A DNA stretch of 10,294 bases, from NCBI GenBank assembly GCA_027016675.1, contig JALUSH010000161.1:1-10294 (forward strand). The letters are read 5' to 3'. The first letter of the stretch is position 1; each line of letters begins with the position of its first letter. A program made the position numbers and the translations under genes. Source of the DNA: Thermodesulfovibrio sp. Lineage in GTDB: Bacteria > Nitrospirota > Thermodesulfovibrionia > Thermodesulfovibrionales > JdFR-85. This document shows positions 1 to 5,294 of the stretch, in pieces. The notes below the pieces were generated by a model that saw nothing but the letters and a program-made list of their open reading frames with translations, was not told the DNA's origin and searched no databases.

Positions 1-14
1 GTGTAAGATTACAC
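1..14. promoter_or_regulatory. Perfect palindrome upstream of sdhA, possible operator
   Basis: The first 14 bases read GTGTAA-GA-TTACAC, a perfect inverted repeat with 6-bp arms and a 2-bp centre, ending 91 bp before the sdhA start codon. This is the form of a dimeric transcription-factor site, and the position would suit control of sdhAB. I cannot name the regulator. The sequence before base 1 is unknown, so the palindrome could be longer or belong to an upstream gene. A degenerate copy of bases 1-17 occurs at 4737-4753, so a dispersed repeat is the alternative explanation. Confidence 0.35.
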
Positions 15-105
15 CATGCTACGGGCAGAAGAATGTTGGTCGTTTTTTTATATTATTACAACTTATAGTTGGGGATTTACATAAAGATGGAAGGATAACC
101 CTTTT

Positions 106-1845
106 ATGAAAAAGAATTTCTTCAGACACAGTTTTGATACTGTAATAATCGGCTCCGGTCTTGCAGGACTGCGGGCTGCCCTTGAGGTATCAGAGTTCTC
201 AAAGGTAGCTGTGCTTGCCAAGATGTATCCCACCCGTTGCCACTCCACAGCTGCACAGGGAGGCATTGCTGCAGCACTGGGCAATGAAGAGCCTGACAGC
301 CCTGAATGGCATTACTATGATACTACAAAAGGCAGCGACTTTCTTGGTGACCAGGATGCCATTGAGGTGATGTGTGAGGATGCCATACGCACTGTGGTAG
401 AACTGGAACACATGGGGGTACCTTTTTCAAGGACACAAGAGGGCAAGATTGCCCAGAGACGATTCGGAGGGCATACAAGGGCGTTCGGCAGGGCACCTGT
501 AAGGAGGGCCTGCTATTCTGCTGACAGAACAGGTCATGCCATAGTCTTTGCATTATATGAACAGTGCCAGTTGAGAAATGTTCGTTTCTTTCCCGAGTTC
601 CAGGTACTGGATATAGTTATAGAGGATGGCGTATGCAGAGGGGTAATAGCACTGGAGATAGCCACAGGCAGCCTTCATATATTTTCATCAAAGGCAGTGG
701 TTGTGGCAAGTGGTGGCTATGGCAGGGTCTTCAGGACCACATCAAATGCCCATGCAAGCACGGGAGACTGCCTGAGTATACTTCTTGATCGGGGACTTCC
801 TCTTGAAGATATGGAATTCTTTCAGTTCCATCCCACAGGTCTCTATGGACTTGGCATATTGATAACAGAAGGTGCACGGGGGGAGGGAGGAATTTTGATA
901 AATAACAAAGGTGAACGATTTATGGAACGATATGCTCCCACTATCAAAGACCTTGCCCCAAGGGATATGGTATCAAGGGCAATCCTTTCAGAGGTGAAAG
1001 CAGGACGGGGGATTAATGGCAGGGATTATGTCCACCTTGACCTTACCCATATACCAGGAAAGATCATAGAGGAAAGATTACCCGAGATTTCCACCTTCTG
1101 CAGGATATATCTGGGAATCAACCCATCAGAAAAGCCCATCCCCGTGCTGCCCACTGCACACTATGCAATGGGTGGCATACCCACAGATATTGATGGGCGT
1201 GTTTTAATGGATGAAACAGGCCATACAGCAGGTGGCCTTTATGCAGCAGGTGAGTGTGCCTGTGTATCTGTTCATGGTGCAAACAGGCTTGGCTGCAATT
1301 CTTTACTGGACACAGTGGTCTTTGGAAGAAGGGCAGGCAAGGCCATAAGACATGATATTAAAAACCTCTCTCTGGAGGATATAAAGGATAAGGAGATAGA
1401 CAGAACTGATTTTATCTTAGATAGTTTGTTACACAGTAAAGGCTCAGAGAAGATAGGAGATATACGCGAGCGGATGCAAACAATTATGATGGATGACTGT
1501 TCTGTCTTCCGTCATGAAGATACAATAAGACAGGCCATAGACGAACTTGAGGAACTATACCTGAGAGCTGAAGCAATCTCTCTTAAAGACCGCGCCAGAC
1601 GATTCAATACAGAGTTGCTCGAGGCAGTGGAACTCCGCCATCTTCTCAATCTTGCCCAGGCAGTAGCAAGGTCAGCCCTTCAGAGAAGGGAAAGTCGAGG
1701 TGCTCATTACAGAGAGGATTATCCCAAAAGGGATGACCAGAACTGGCTGAAGCATACCTTTGTGTTTAAAACAGACAATAACTGGAGATTTACTTACAAA
1801 CCTGTTGTAATCAAGAGATTCCAGCCTGAGGAGAGGAAATACTGA
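106..1845 (+). CDS. sdhA: Succinate dehydrogenase / fumarate reductase flavoprotein subunit
   Basis: This is the FAD-carrying catalytic subunit of complex II, interconverting succinate and fumarate on the cytoplasmic face. The 579 residues match the family's usual length (E. coli SdhA has 588). An N-terminal GxGxxG dinucleotide fold lies at residues 16-21. The covalent-FAD histidine is His46, in RCHSTAAQGG. Catalytic residues sit where expected: His242 in FHPTG, Arg286 in LAPRD, His352 in PTAHYAMGG and Arg394 in GANRLG. The C-terminal RESRGAH segment is also present. The start at ATG 106 has GGAAGG at 89-94. sdhB follows after 2 bp, so the two are co-transcribed. The sequence resembles SdhA more than E. 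coli FrdA, but the physiological direction cannot be told from it. The usual Gly or small residue after GANRLG is Cys396, a tolerated position. Confidence 0.96.
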   Translation: MKKNFFRHSFDTVIIGSGLAGLRAALEVSEFSKVAVLAKMYPTRCHSTAAQGGIAAALGNEEPDSPEWHYYDTTKGSDFLGDQDAIEVMCEDAIRTVVELEHMGVPFSRTQEGKIAQRRFGGHTRAFGRAPVRRACYSADRTGHAIVFALYEQCQLRNVRFFPEFQVLDIVIEDGVCRGVIALEIATGSLHIFSSKAVVVASGGYGRVFRTTSNAHASTGDCLSILLDRGLPLEDMEFFQFHPTGLYGLGILITEGARGEGGILINNKGERFMERYAPTIKDLAPRDMVSRAILSEVKAGRGINGRDYVHLDLTHIPGKIIEERLPEISTFCRIYLGINPSEKPIPVLPTAHYAMGGIPTDIDGRVLMDETGHTAGGLYAAGECACVSVHGANRLGCNSLLDTVVFGRRAGKAIRHDIKNLSLEDIKDKEIDRTDFILDSLLHSKGSEKIGDIRERMQTIMMDDCSVFRHEDTIRQAIDELEELYLRAEAISLKDRARRFNTELLEAVELRHLLNLAQAVARSALQRRESRGAHYREDYPKRDDQNWLKHTFVFKTDNNWRFTYKPVVIKRFQPEERKY

Positions 1846-1847
1846 GA

Positions 1848-2555
1848 TTGAAAAGCTATCTGTTTCGTATAAAGAGGTTTGACCCTGACAAAGCACCTCA
1901 ACAGTGGTGGGATGATTTCACTATTCAGATGGAGCCTTCAGAACGAGTGCTTGATGGTCTGATCAGGATAAAAGACACCATGGATGGCAGTCTCACCTTT
2001 CGACGTTCCTGTGCCCATGGAATCTGTGGCTCCTGTGCAATGAAAATCAATGGTCGTAACAGGCTTGCCTGCCAGAGTTTAATGAAAGACATGCCAGAGA
2101 AGATAGTTATTGAACCCATTCAGGCCTTTCCTGTAATAAAAGACCTTGTTGTGGAGATGGAGATATTCTTTGAAAAGAATGATCAGCTCATGCCCTATCT
2201 CATAAATAATGAGCCACCACCTGAGCGAGAACGCCTCCAGAGCCCTGAGGACCAGCATAAGGTTCTCGAGTCCATTACCTGTATAATGTGTGGCTGCTGT
2301 ACATCTTCATGCCCTGTATTCTGGTCAGACAAAAAATACCTTGGCCCGTCAGCATTACTTAAGGCATACAGGTTTATCTTCGATTCTCGTGACCGTGCAC
2401 AGGATGAACGACTTGAAAGAATTCTTCATCCACATGGTCTTTTTCGTTGTCATTCAATCTATAACTGTGTAGAGGTCTGTCCAAAAGAGATTGATATAAC
2501 ATCTCATATAACAAGGCTCAAAAGGCTGGCATTGAAGAAAAAGCTTGCAGGGTAG
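1848..2555 (+). CDS. sdhB: Succinate dehydrogenase / fumarate reductase iron-sulfur subunit
   Basis: This is the electron-transfer subunit of complex II, linking FAD in SdhA to quinone. The 235 residues are family length. The N-terminal ferredoxin domain carries the [2Fe-2S] cysteines Cys55, 60, 63 and 75. The C-terminal domain carries the [4Fe-4S] ligands Cys145, 148, 151 and 211 and the [3Fe-4S] ligands Cys155, 201 and 207. All are intact. Pro156, His202 and Ile204 correspond to quinone-site residues of E. coli SdhB. The start is TTG at 1848, giving MKSYLFRIKRFDP; the strong GAGGAGAGG at 1828-1836 inside the end of sdhA supports it. No sdhC or sdhD anchor gene follows: the next gene converges from the other strand 2 bp away. 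The anchor must be encoded before base 1 or elsewhere. Confidence 0.95.
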   Translation: MKSYLFRIKRFDPDKAPQQWWDDFTIQMEPSERVLDGLIRIKDTMDGSLTFRRSCAHGICGSCAMKINGRNRLACQSLMKDMPEKIVIEPIQAFPVIKDLVVEMEIFFEKNDQLMPYLINNEPPPERERLQSPEDQHKVLESITCIMCGCCTSSCPVFWSDKKYLGPSALLKAYRFIFDSRDRAQDERLERILHPHGLFRCHSIYNCVEVCPKEIDITSHITRLKRLALKKKLAG

Positions 2556-2557
2556 TA

Positions 2558-3463
2558 TTAATAAAAGGATATGGGAGATGAGTCTCTGTTTACCCTTTTC
2601 TCTTCATCAAGTGCCTTCTTGAGATAACCTGGCAGGGCAAACATTCCATAATGGGTTTCCTCATTGTAAAATCCAAGGGTAGCGTTAAGCCTTGATATTC
2701 TCTCCGTCAGTACATCATAGGTCAGTGACTTTGGATCAGAGGCCTTTGATGCAAGAACAAAACCCCATGGTGTATAAAAGGATGGCACAAATGTATAGTA
2801 TCCCCTGACAACAGGAAAGACCTGGGATATGGTATTAAATATGATCTTATAGGAGTTCAGATTATGAGGTGCAATGGTAGTGGCCTGGGTAACCATGATT
2901 CCCCCTTCACCGAGGTGTTCATATACATTCTTATAAAACTCCTCAGTATAAAGCATTATAGCAGGCCCTTCCTCCATGGGTTCTGGAAGGTCAAGAATAA
3001 TAATATCATAGGGAACTGTGGAATTTTCTATAAATACCCTTGCATCCTCGTAAACCACCTCTACCCTGGGGTCATCAAAGGTGTCTTCATGCCATTCAGG
3101 CAACAGTCTCTTACAGGCCTCAACCACCTCTTCATCAAGGTCAACCATCGTCACAGACTCAATAGTAGGATATCGTAGCACCTCTCTGATTGTAGCACCC
3201 TCCCCTCCACCAGCAATGAGAACCCTTCTGGGCTCTCCATGGGTAATAAGTGCAGGATGAACAAGGGATTCATGATAAATAAACTCATCACTCTGGGCAG
3301 ACTGCATTTTTCCATCAAGTACCAGAGCCTTTCCGTATTTGCCAAGTCTCAGTATCTCAAGCCTCTGGTACTGTGTCTGGGAGGTGTAGAGCACTTCCTC
3401 TATCGAGTGGAGCGCTGCCTCTGATTCATTAGTAAATTCAAGAAACCATCTGGAGTTGAGCAT
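2558..3463 (-). CDS. speE: Aminopropyltransferase (spermidine/thermospermine synthase family), SpeE1
   Basis: It transfers an aminopropyl group from decarboxylated S-adenosylmethionine to an amine. The 301 residues comprise a short N-terminal beta domain and a Rossmann methyltransferase-like fold. Visible motifs (numbered from the GTG one codon upstream) are DEFIYHE at 60-66, the nucleotide loop GGGEG at 86-90, acidic Asp109/Asp111, DDPR at 131-134 and the catalytic Asp159 in DLPEP. The GGGEG loop, the PEWH-DTFDDPR segment and EGPAxxLYT resemble Thermus SpeE and plant ACL5 thermospermine synthases more than E. coli SpeE, so the acceptor may be agmatine or a longer polyamine. Glu162 replaces the common second Asp, as B. 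subtilis SpeE also does. ATG 3463 has AAGG at 3470-3473 with 6-nt spacing; GTG 3466 is the alternative. It overlaps the end of speD by 26 bp, indicating one operon and probable translational coupling. Confidence 0.9.
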   Translation of the reverse strand: MLNSRWFLEFTNESEAALHSIEEVLYTSQTQYQRLEILRLGKYGKALVLDGKMQSAQSDEFIYHESLVHPALITHGEPRRVLIAGGGEGATIREVLRYPTIESVTMVDLDEEVVEACKRLLPEWHEDTFDDPRVEVVYEDARVFIENSTVPYDIIILDLPEPMEEGPAIMLYTEEFYKNVYEHLGEGGIMVTQATTIAPHNLNSYKIIFNTISQVFPVVRGYYTFVPSFYTPWGFVLASKASDPKSLTYDVLTERISRLNATLGFYNEETHYGMFALPGYLKKALDEEKRVNRDSSPISFY

Positions 3464-3845
3464 CACAGACCTTATGAGGTAGCTTCTCGTTCTGATGAGA
3501 GATGATCCCTCTCTTCATCTCTACAATCGAAGGATTTCTGGATTCAAACCTCTCAATGAGATATCTTGCAGCCTCTTCAGGTTTTATTACATCTCCACAT
3601 GTGAAGATATCAACAGCAGCATATCCATATTCTGGCCATGTATGTATTGAGAGGTGTGATTCAGCGATTACAACCATTCCGCTTATCCCAAAGGGACTGA
3701 ATTCATGGAAGGATACATCAATGATTGTGGCCTTTGCCTCTCTGGCAGCAGAGACCATAGCGTCTTTAACAGCCTCGAGATCCTTGAGAATCTCCCTGTT
3801 ACAATCCTTTAATTCTACCAGTAGATGGGTACCTAAAGCATGCAA
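3438..3845 (-). CDS. speD: S-adenosylmethionine decarboxylase proenzyme, small prokaryotic class
   Basis: It self-cleaves to form a pyruvoyl enzyme that makes decarboxylated S-adenosylmethionine, the aminopropyl donor for SpeE. I chose the TTG at 3845 (135 residues, MHALGTHLLVEL) over the ATG at 3863 (141 residues). The ATG has no Shine-Dalgarno sequence and itself abuts AAGGGGGG (3853-3860), which sits 7 nt before the TTG. With this start the cleavage serine is Ser63 (E-SHLS), and His68 and Cys83 fall at the same numbers as in Thermotoga maritima SpeD, whose N terminus has the same length. The segment from ESHLS through HTWPEYGYAAVDIFTCG is fully conserved. It lies directly upstream of speE1 with overlapping ends. 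Function is near certain; the start is a reasoned choice. Confidence 0.93.
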   Translation of the reverse strand: MHALGTHLLVELKDCNREILKDLEAVKDAMVSAAREAKATIIDVSFHEFSPFGISGMVVIAESHLSIHTWPEYGYAAVDIFTCGDVIKPEEAARYLIERFESRNPSIVEMKRGIISHQNEKLPHKVCDAQLQMVS

Positions 3846-3852
3846 TCCACAA

Positions 3853-3860
3853 CCCCCCTT
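3853..3860 (-). promoter_or_regulatory. Shine-Dalgarno sequence that decides the speD start
   Basis: The minus strand reads AAGGGGGG here, 7 nt before a TTG at 3845 and immediately after the in-frame ATG at 3863. A ribosome bound at this site would initiate at the TTG. This would also leave a leader of about 17 nt after the TATAAT box at 3869-3874. Confidence 0.55.
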
Positions 3861-3868
3861 CATGGTGA

Positions 3869-3897
3869 ATTATAAAGAGATGAACCATCTCTACAGG
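3869..3897 (-). promoter_or_regulatory. Probable speD-speE1 promoter with palindrome in the spacer
   Basis: A perfect -10 hexamer TATAAT reads on the minus strand at 3874-3869, placing the transcription start near 3862, just ahead of the speD Shine-Dalgarno sequence. The -35 at 17-nt spacing (3892-3897, CCTGTA) is poor, which suggests an activator or another sigma factor. The spacer holds a perfect palindrome, AGAGATG-AAC-CATCTCT on the + strand at 3876-3892. It could be an operator, or a 7-bp RNA hairpin if transcription starts further up. A consensus TTGACA lies at 3928-3933 (minus), with a TATTAA at 15-nt spacing, as a possible second promoter. Confidence 0.4.
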
Positions 3898-3972
3898 ATT
3901 AATAGATTAATAGAATGGCCGAGATTTTGTCAAGAAAAATTTTATTCTCTTTCAATATGACCAAGTCTGTAA

Positions 3973-4383
3973 CTATATCCTGTTTTTGTCTCTTAAGAAA
4001 TTGGCTAATGCCTTATCAACCCTGCGGATATGTTTATGTAACCACTCCACAATCATGTGGTTAATATTGACCACTAATGATACCCCTGCTCCTTCTTTTT
4101 CAAAATCCTCTTTTATATCCTTAAGGTTTTTTATAAATCTCTGATGCTCTATTCTGTGACTATTATAAGCAGGATAATTGTATTTTTCCATATAATCCTC
4201 TTCAGTGGAAAAATGCATTATTACGTAATCCTCAAGGAATTTAATGGTTTCTCTCACCTTCTCCCTCCCCTTGCCAAGCTTGCACGCCTGCTGGAATTCA
4301 TTGATTCTGCTGAACAACTCTTTGTGCTGATTGTCAATCTCTTCGAAGCCTGTTGATAAATCCTCAGTCCACTGGATGGACAT
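3973..4383 (-). CDS. Bacteriohemerythrin (single-domain O2-binding protein)
   Basis: This is a soluble four-helix protein with a non-heme di-iron site that reversibly binds O2. In anaerobes and microaerophiles it is usually credited with oxygen sensing, storage or delivery. The 136 residues are the usual single-domain length. All iron ligands are visible: His20 (DNQHKELF), His57 and Glu61 (HFSTEE), His76 and His80 (HRIEH), His118 and Asp123 (HIRRVD). The start is ATG 4383, where the protein opens with the typical MSIQWTEDLSTGFEEID; AGGAGG lies at 4390-4395 with 6-nt spacing. An in-frame extension to 4479 is open but overlaps the promoter, so it is not coding. There is no attached methyl-accepting or cyclase domain. 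It appears monocistronic, although no clear terminator separates it from speD 109 bp downstream. Confidence 0.93.
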   Translation of the reverse strand: MSIQWTEDLSTGFEEIDNQHKELFSRINEFQQACKLGKGREKVRETIKFLEDYVIMHFSTEEDYMEKYNYPAYNSHRIEHQRFIKNLKDIKEDFEKEGAGVSLVVNINHMIVEWLHKHIRRVDKALANFLRDKNRI

Positions 4384-4419
4384 ATGTACCCTCCTGATAG
4401 GAATTACATTTATAGTTGT

Positions 4420-4448
4420 ATTATAGCTGTTTTCCCCACTGCAGTCAA
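4420..4448 (-). promoter_or_regulatory. Sigma-70 promoter of the hemerythrin gene
   Basis: On the minus strand TTGACT (4448-4443) is followed after exactly 17 nt by TATAAT (4425-4420). That is five of six and six of six consensus matches. Transcription would start near 4413, giving a leader of about 30 nt that contains the AGGAGG Shine-Dalgarno sequence. This is the best promoter in the window. It also shows that the open frame between 4384 and 4479 is upstream DNA. Confidence 0.75.
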
Positions 4449-4554
4449 CCAAAACCTGAAATTCTTGATTGATATACACAGTCCCTAAAACAGCAATAGG
4501 AAATTATTCAAACTTATAAGGGACTGGCGGGTATTGCCTTTTCACATCATTCTC

Positions 4555-4573
4555 GACGCACATCCTGTGCGTC
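4555..4573. repeat. Inner hairpin A of the nested element
   Basis: A perfect 7-bp stem, GACGCAC with GTGCGTC, closes a five-base loop (ATCCT on +, AGGAT on minus). On the minus strand the loop and flank read CACAGGATGTG, resembling the GGA-in-loop sites bound by CsrA/RsmA proteins. Confidence 0.7.
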
Positions 4574-4580
4574 TCCGAGG

Positions 4581-4623
4581 CGAAAATCAGGTTCACCCTC
4601 CTGGTGAACCTTTTAGATTTTCG
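4581..4623. repeat. Inner hairpin B of the nested element
   Basis: Two stacked stems are present: CGAAAATC (4581-4588) with GATTTTCG (4616-4623), and GGTTCACC (4590-4597) with GGTGAACC (4603-4610). They are separated by a bulge of one base on one side and five on the other. The apical loop is CTCCT on +, AGGAG on minus, again five bases with a central GGA on the minus strand. Confidence 0.7.
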
Positions 4624-4654
4624 AAAACCGTTCTAAGGCAATACCACCAATCCC

Positions 4655-4830
4655 ACAAACTAACCAGTTGGAGTCAGGAGGCAAGAGGCAGAAGGCGTCC
4701 CCGAAAAATCGGAAGATTTTTTTAGGTATACGAGATGTGTAAGACTCTACCATACCACTGCTATGAATTTTATCTCTGGATTTTGGTAACAACTTGAAAA
4801 GAATCGCTACTGTCTGCTAACATAATCTCA
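4655..4830. other. Rest of the divergent intergenic region
   Basis: No gene is seen here. It contains three AGGC-initial heptads in a row (4679-4699, period 7) and a weak AT-rich hairpin, AAAAATC-GGAA-GATTTTT (4704-4721), running into further T residues. It also has the GTGTAAGA motif at 4737-4744 that recurs at window bases 1-8. Near the SH3b gene, TTGAAA (4794-4799) with TAACAT (4818-4823) at 18 nt, or CATAAT (4821-4826), are weak promoter candidates. Either would start transcription almost at the ATG at 4831. Confidence 0.35.
4737..4753 (+). repeat. Second copy of the GTGTAAGA...ACCAT sequence
   Basis: These 17 bases match window bases 1-17 at 14 positions: GTGTAAGA and the closing ACCAT are identical, and the four bases between them differ at three. 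Both copies lie about 90 bp before a + strand gene (sdhA and the SH3b gene). The dyad that is perfect in the first copy is degraded here. Two copies are too few to separate a shared promoter or operator element from the edge of a dispersed repeat. Confidence 0.35.
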
Positions 4831-5280
4831 ATGTATAACCTCATCAAAACTATAACAATTTCTCTATTCCTCTTCTTTTTCTTTATAGATTCAGTTGGTG
4901 CCCTGTGTGTAAAAGCATCTGTGGCAAATCTAAGAAGCGGTCCTGGGACCAAATATAAAAAAACATGGGAGGTTTTTAAATATATGCCCCTGCAGAAACT
5001 CTCAAAAAAGGGCAAATGGTATAAGGTCAAAGATGTGGATGGCGATGTACACTGGATTTATGAAGACCTCGTAACAGGAAAATACAGATGTGCCGTGGTA
5101 AAAGCAGACACTGCAAATATCAGAACAGGCCCCGGCACAAGATATAAGAAGACAGAGCTGAGTCCTGCTATTAGATATGATACATTCAAGGTTCTAAAGA
5201 TCAAAGGGAAGTGGGTAAAGGTTGTTGATGAGTTTGGAGATAAGGGCTGGATATTCAGAAAACTCCTCTGGATTCAATAA
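4831..5280 (+). CDS. Secreted protein with two bacterial SH3 domains
   Basis: This 149-residue exported protein consists of a signal peptide and two tandem SH3b (SH3_4-type) domains. Residues 1-24 form the signal peptide: Lys6, a very hydrophobic LFLFFFFI core and a cut near VGA. Domain 1 runs from about 26 to 81 and domain 2 from about 87 to 147. Each opens with a Cys (26, 87) and an ANLRSGPGTKYKK or ANIRTGPGTRYKK motif, then has GKWxKV and a closing GW/HWI. The two cysteines sit at equivalent positions and could form a disulfide. Such domains usually bind peptidoglycan or proteins in the periplasm; there is no attached hydrolase, so a binding role is likely. No Shine-Dalgarno sequence precedes the ATG, and a stop at 4795 limits upstream alternatives. 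It begins a three-gene operon, with the binding protein 14 bp downstream. Confidence 0.82.
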   Translation: MYNLIKTITISLFLFFFFIDSVGALCVKASVANLRSGPGTKYKKTWEVFKYMPLQKLSKKGKWYKVKDVDGDVHWIYEDLVTGKYRCAVVKADTANIRTGPGTRYKKTELSPAIRYDTFKVLKIKGKWVKVVDEFGDKGWIFRKLLWIQ

Positions 5281-5294
5281 AAGAATTTAAACAC

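Larger units (their letters stand above)
4520..4654. repeat. Nested palindromic element folding as a branched structure
   Basis: This is a 135-bp element within the gene-free 4384-4830 region. The outer arms pair perfectly over 11 bp (4530-4540 with 4635-4645). After a small internal loop they pair again over 4520-4527 with 4647-4654, with one mismatch. Inside lie two independent hairpins. One is GACGCAC / GTGCGTC at 4555-4573 with loop ATCCT. The other is at 4581-4623, with CGAAAATC pairing to GATTTTCG around an inner GGTTCACC / GGTGAACC stem with loop CTCCT. The whole would fold into a three-way junction on either strand. It is neither a simple terminator (no adjoining T-run) nor a gene. 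It may be a dispersed REP/MITE-like repeat or a structured RNA. The hemerythrin promoter lies closer to its gene, so the element is outside that main transcript. Confidence 0.7.

Noticed and set aside
564..788. Open frames on both strands inside sdhA, such as this one
   Set aside because: sdhA is fully conserved across the whole interval, so these are out-of-frame shadows.
2979..2990. Glu162 in place of the second Asp in SpeE1 (DLPEP) as evidence of an inactive enzyme
   Set aside because: B. subtilis spermidine synthase also has Glu at this position (DSTEP), so the change is within normal variation.
3502..3960. 152-codon + strand open frame opposite speD
   Set aside because: It is a shadow of the conserved speD reading frame and has no recognisable protein features.
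4384..4479. 32-residue N-terminal extension of the hemerythrin
   Set aside because: It spans the TTGACT/TATAAT promoter, and the proper MSIQW start has its own AGGAGG.
4679..4699. Three AGGC-initial heptads as a CRISPR-like or tandem repeat array
   Set aside because: Only three short imperfect units without spacers; too little to call an array, and noted only in the region description.
4534..4725. 63-codon + strand open frame (MPFHIILDAHPVRL...) inside the nested palindrome
   Set aside because: It starts within the outer arm of the palindrome, its sequence is dictated by the hairpins, it has no Shine-Dalgarno sequence and shows no protein-like composition.
4770..5030. 86-codon minus-strand open frame opposite the SH3b gene
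   Set aside because: It overlaps the convincing signal peptide and first SH3b domain on the other strand and resembles nothing.
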